This document shows, piece by piece, positions 61,636-64,000 of a stretch of 64,000 nucleotides of DNA; position 1 is the first letter of the stretch, and each line of letters begins with the position of its first letter. The position numbers and the translations under genes are program-made. The stretch is from Lucifuga dentata (taxonomy: Eukaryota > Chordata > Actinopteri > Ophidiiformes > Bythitidae). Where the stretch lies: assembly GCA_014773175.1 (NCBI GenBank), contig VXCM01001494.1:38592-102591 (forward strand). The letters run 5' to 3'. The notes beneath the pieces are model-generated. The model searched no databases. It was not told the DNA's origin and saw only the letters and a list, made by a program, of their open reading frames with translations.

Positions 61636-62553
61636 TTAAAAGATGTTCCTATGTGACGTTGGAGTGAGGGAGCGCGATCGGAGGGGCTGGAAGTTTGGAT
61701 CTCCTCCACTGCTGGTGCACCCTTGGGCTCCGGGATCTATGCTGGAGGTAGATTCAACACGTAGCTCCTCTGGTAGAGGAGGTGCACCTGGGTCTCCAGG
61801 CCTGGGAAGAGAAGAGGAGGAGGTTGTGGAGGAAGGTACAACCATGCTGCCTCCACCCACAGAGGTCAAGTCTCCTCCTTTCTGTAATGATGGCAGGTTG
61901 AGCGAGCTTGCTACGTCTGAACTAGAAGGACTTCTTTCACCATCAGGATGGAAGATCATGGTGGACTCATTAGAAAATGTCCTGGAGAGGTCACTGGTTG
62001 TTCCTGGAGTGCTTAGCTTGTTGTCAGATGAGGAAGTGGAAGCACCTGCTGCTGTGGAGTGACAGAGGTGAAGACAGGACAAGATTTAGAGGACAGAAGA
62101 TTGAGATTGTGTGAAGGAAAGTGAATTGCACCATCAAGAACATACAACAGATATAAAATGAACACTCTGGAGTGTTCTTGGCTCTCTGTTATGCTAACCT
62201 CTGAGAGACTCGATCTTCTCATTTTTAGCCTTTTGCACCTCATCTGTGATCTTGGCAATGATGAAGTTTTGTGAGCGGGACTGCTGGATGGAGTCAATTA
62301 GGGCATCCAAGCCCCGTGGATTCTCAGACAGGATGTCCAGCAACATCCCCGTCTTCTTGGTTTGCGTGGTCCGGCAGCTGATTTCCTCTGCGTCATCCCG
62401 CATCAGGATCCTGCGGGAGCGCAGGTAGTCCAGATGGCGATCAGCTCTTATTTTGTCACAGAGGTAGGGCCGCAATTTGATCAGTACCTGGAAAGATTCA
62501 ACCAGCAGTAAAGAGGAAGAACTGAGTAAGTTTATGCATCACAACCTTCTAAA

Positions 62554-62600
<47 letters not shown>

Positions 62601-63050
62601 NTTTTTTTTTTTTTTTTTTTAATAATGAATAACTTTCCAGCAACGAGTACAGCCTTGGCAAAAATGCCCAGGTTTGCAAAAATGAAGATTTGTCACCCTG
62701 GATTTTTACAGTGCAGTTTTAGGTGGCAAATGTATGACAAATTAAAGGTAAAAAAGCAAAAATGACTTTAGGCTCCACATGTTTTAGTATGTGTTGTAAT
62801 ATAAGTGGGTGAATTAACCTGATGTGGGCACAGAGAGGGTGTGGTGGGTTATTTCCTATTTTAGCAGGCCTTGAAAACCAAACGGGCAACTAACCAGGCC
62901 CATAGAGCTGTGTCACTTTCTTTACTTTCCACAGGCGTTGATTTAAATAAAATTACTCATTTAGAGGCAGATTTGACAGAAATACAGCAGAATACTCACG
63001 TCTTTTTTAATCTCTGCCATTTCGTCTTCAGTGAGGTGAGGAACATCCAT
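61636..63050 (-). CDS. bcl10: BCL10 immune signalling adaptor
   Basis: Three coding exons: 63050-63000 (MDVPHLTEDEMAEIKKD), 62487-62199 and 62051-61636 (stop TAA), 251 residues (human 233). A CARD spans about residues 14-110, with conserved RPYLCDKI, EEISCRT, LLDILSENPRGLDALIDSI and QNFIIAKITDEV. The tail is Ser/Thr-rich and keeps the MALT1-region block FHPDGE and the hallmark LPRPGDPGAPPLPEEL, ending in PLRSRS. BCL10 polymerises through its CARD under CARD9/10/11 and recruits MALT1, activating NF-kB. The three-exon layout is as in mammals. The acceptor of exon 3 is CAGCAG, so a one-residue alternative start of that exon is possible. Neighbouring mcoln agrees with human 1p22.3. Confidence 0.95.
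62558..62621. repeat. (AC)n then poly-T with N 62601
   Basis: AC microsatellite joined by one N to poly-T in bcl10 intron 1. The flanks differ, so this may be a true gap of unknown length rather than an overlap. Confidence 0.85.
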
Positions 63051-63498
63051 CTCACTTACCCGTACAGATCAAAATCAGGTGTTGCGGGTAACGAATAGAG
63101 AGACTACTAAGGATAACACGTAAGTAATAATTAAACAAACAACAACAATAAATTACTTAAAAGCGTAAAAGACTGTCACTCTGCATTATTTGTGATTTTA
63201 AAAAAAACTGTCGTATCGACTATCATTCACGTTTTGTGTTGCAAGACCGCAAAAATCCCCCGGACTTCCTGATTCTGAGAACGTTTACGTAGACAAGAAC
63301 AAACGTACTGAGAGCTGCTGTCTGCTTTCAGTCTTAAAACTGATTTTTATAAAGTTATCTAACAACAACGTGTTTATATTTAATGTAAAAGTTATTCTAC
63401 AACAAGTCCTGTTGAACTTGTCTCTTTCTGACTCGCGTTGGTTGATTTTAAACCCGTACAATGTTTCTGATGCAGGTGAAATGTGATACCATGTGGTA

Positions 63499-63513
63499 CC
63501 ACTAGATGGCGGT
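63499..63513 (+). promoter_or_regulatory. CTCF-like motif upstream of bcl10
   Basis: CCACTAGATGGCGGT fits the CTCF core, about 450 bp upstream of the bcl10 ATG. Binding not shown. Confidence 0.45.
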
Positions 63514-63939
63514 GTTGTATAACCAAAACTAAAATGTACAAACAGTCACAGCATAGTGGTACGCTATTCTGTGTTGTAGTACCAGAGTTGGACGCTAGTG
63601 GCGCTCTCCGCATTCAAGTGCGGAGTTGACACTGCTATAGTGTCTCTTTATTCTTCTCTGTCTCGCTCTTCCTCTGTGTCTACGGGTTGGATGTGCGTTG
63701 GTGCTCTGCTGCAACCCTACATCATTTTTATCTCTCATGTATGGAAGAATATATATGTTGGGACCAGCCAGATCCGCGCTCCTTACTCTATTTTGTATTC
63801 AATAAATGCAGCTCGCAAAATCTTCAACTTCTGACTCGTCTGCTGACTCCGCTGCGTCCTGTCCGGAGGCTAAGCTAATCGTTAGCTAGCACTACCGGCC
63901 TAGCACGTCACAAAACTTAATTGCACATACTGTAGACTA

Positions 63940-64000
63940 GTGATGGGTAGATGAGGCGTCATGAAGCGTTTCGATACATTGCCAAACTGTATTGATACTG
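63940..64000 (+). mobile_element. End of a DNA transposon cut by window edge
   Basis: TAGTGATGGGTAGATGAGGC followed by GTCATGAAGCGTTTCGATAC resembles the terminus of abundant fish hAT-type elements (remembered, not searched). The other end is outside the window. Confidence 0.3.

Larger units (their letters stand above)
63051..64000. other. bcl10 upstream region
   Basis: It holds the bcl10 promoter and 5' UTR, a CTCF-like motif, an LTR-like stretch (63,580-63,860, with TATATATG and later CAATAAATGC) and a transposon end. No gene seen. Confidence 0.4.

Overview
The window is vertebrate nuclear DNA, most likely from a ray-finned (teleost) fish. Genes are split by short GT-AG introns. Intergenic DNA is AT-rich and full of homopolymers, CA/GT and AAT microsatellites and small DNA transposons. 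Gene content matches fish orthologues of known vertebrate genes. There are no bacterial or organellar features. Exon boundaries were worked out by hand from splice sites, reading phase and remembered vertebrate protein families; no search was run.

Layout, left to right. (1) 1-7,900: three copies of a small secreted, cysteine-patterned protein family that I do not recognise; the first is cut by the window edge, two are on + and one on -. (2) 11,980-13,304: a CCN1/CYR61-like gene on - with two one-base deletions in its IGFBP exon and no visible first exon, probably a pseudogene. (3) 15,461-17,882: pter (+), complete. (4) 19,546-20,561: c1ql3 (-), convergent with pter. (5) 20,600-30,960: about 10 kb with no gene found, holding a hairpin MITE, a LINE scrap, a 248-bp tandem duplication and two stretches that look like conserved regulatory DNA. 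(6) 30,968-39,926: gpt2-type alanine aminotransferase (-, 11 coding exons). (7) 42,420-43,739: fuz (-), coding region in one exon. (8) 47,194-47,836: gng5 (-). (9) 48,523-52,606: ssx2ip (-, 13 coding exons). (10) 55,088-59,831: a mucolipin TRPML channel gene (-, 12 coding exons). (11) 61,636-63,050: bcl10 (-, 3 exons). The last kilobase has an LTR-like stretch and a transposon end.

The genes do not form a pathway; they are linked by synteny. ccn1, gng5, ssx2ip, mcoln and bcl10 correspond to one human neighbourhood (1p22.3), and pter-c1ql3 to another (10p13). gpt2 and fuz map elsewhere in human. The window is therefore a fish-specific mosaic of ancestral blocks, or contains a join that should be verified.

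The sequence is a draft assembly. Nineteen single N positions occur, and most are flanked by identical copies of up to about 67 bp. These are almost certainly unmerged contig ends rather than real tandem repeats.
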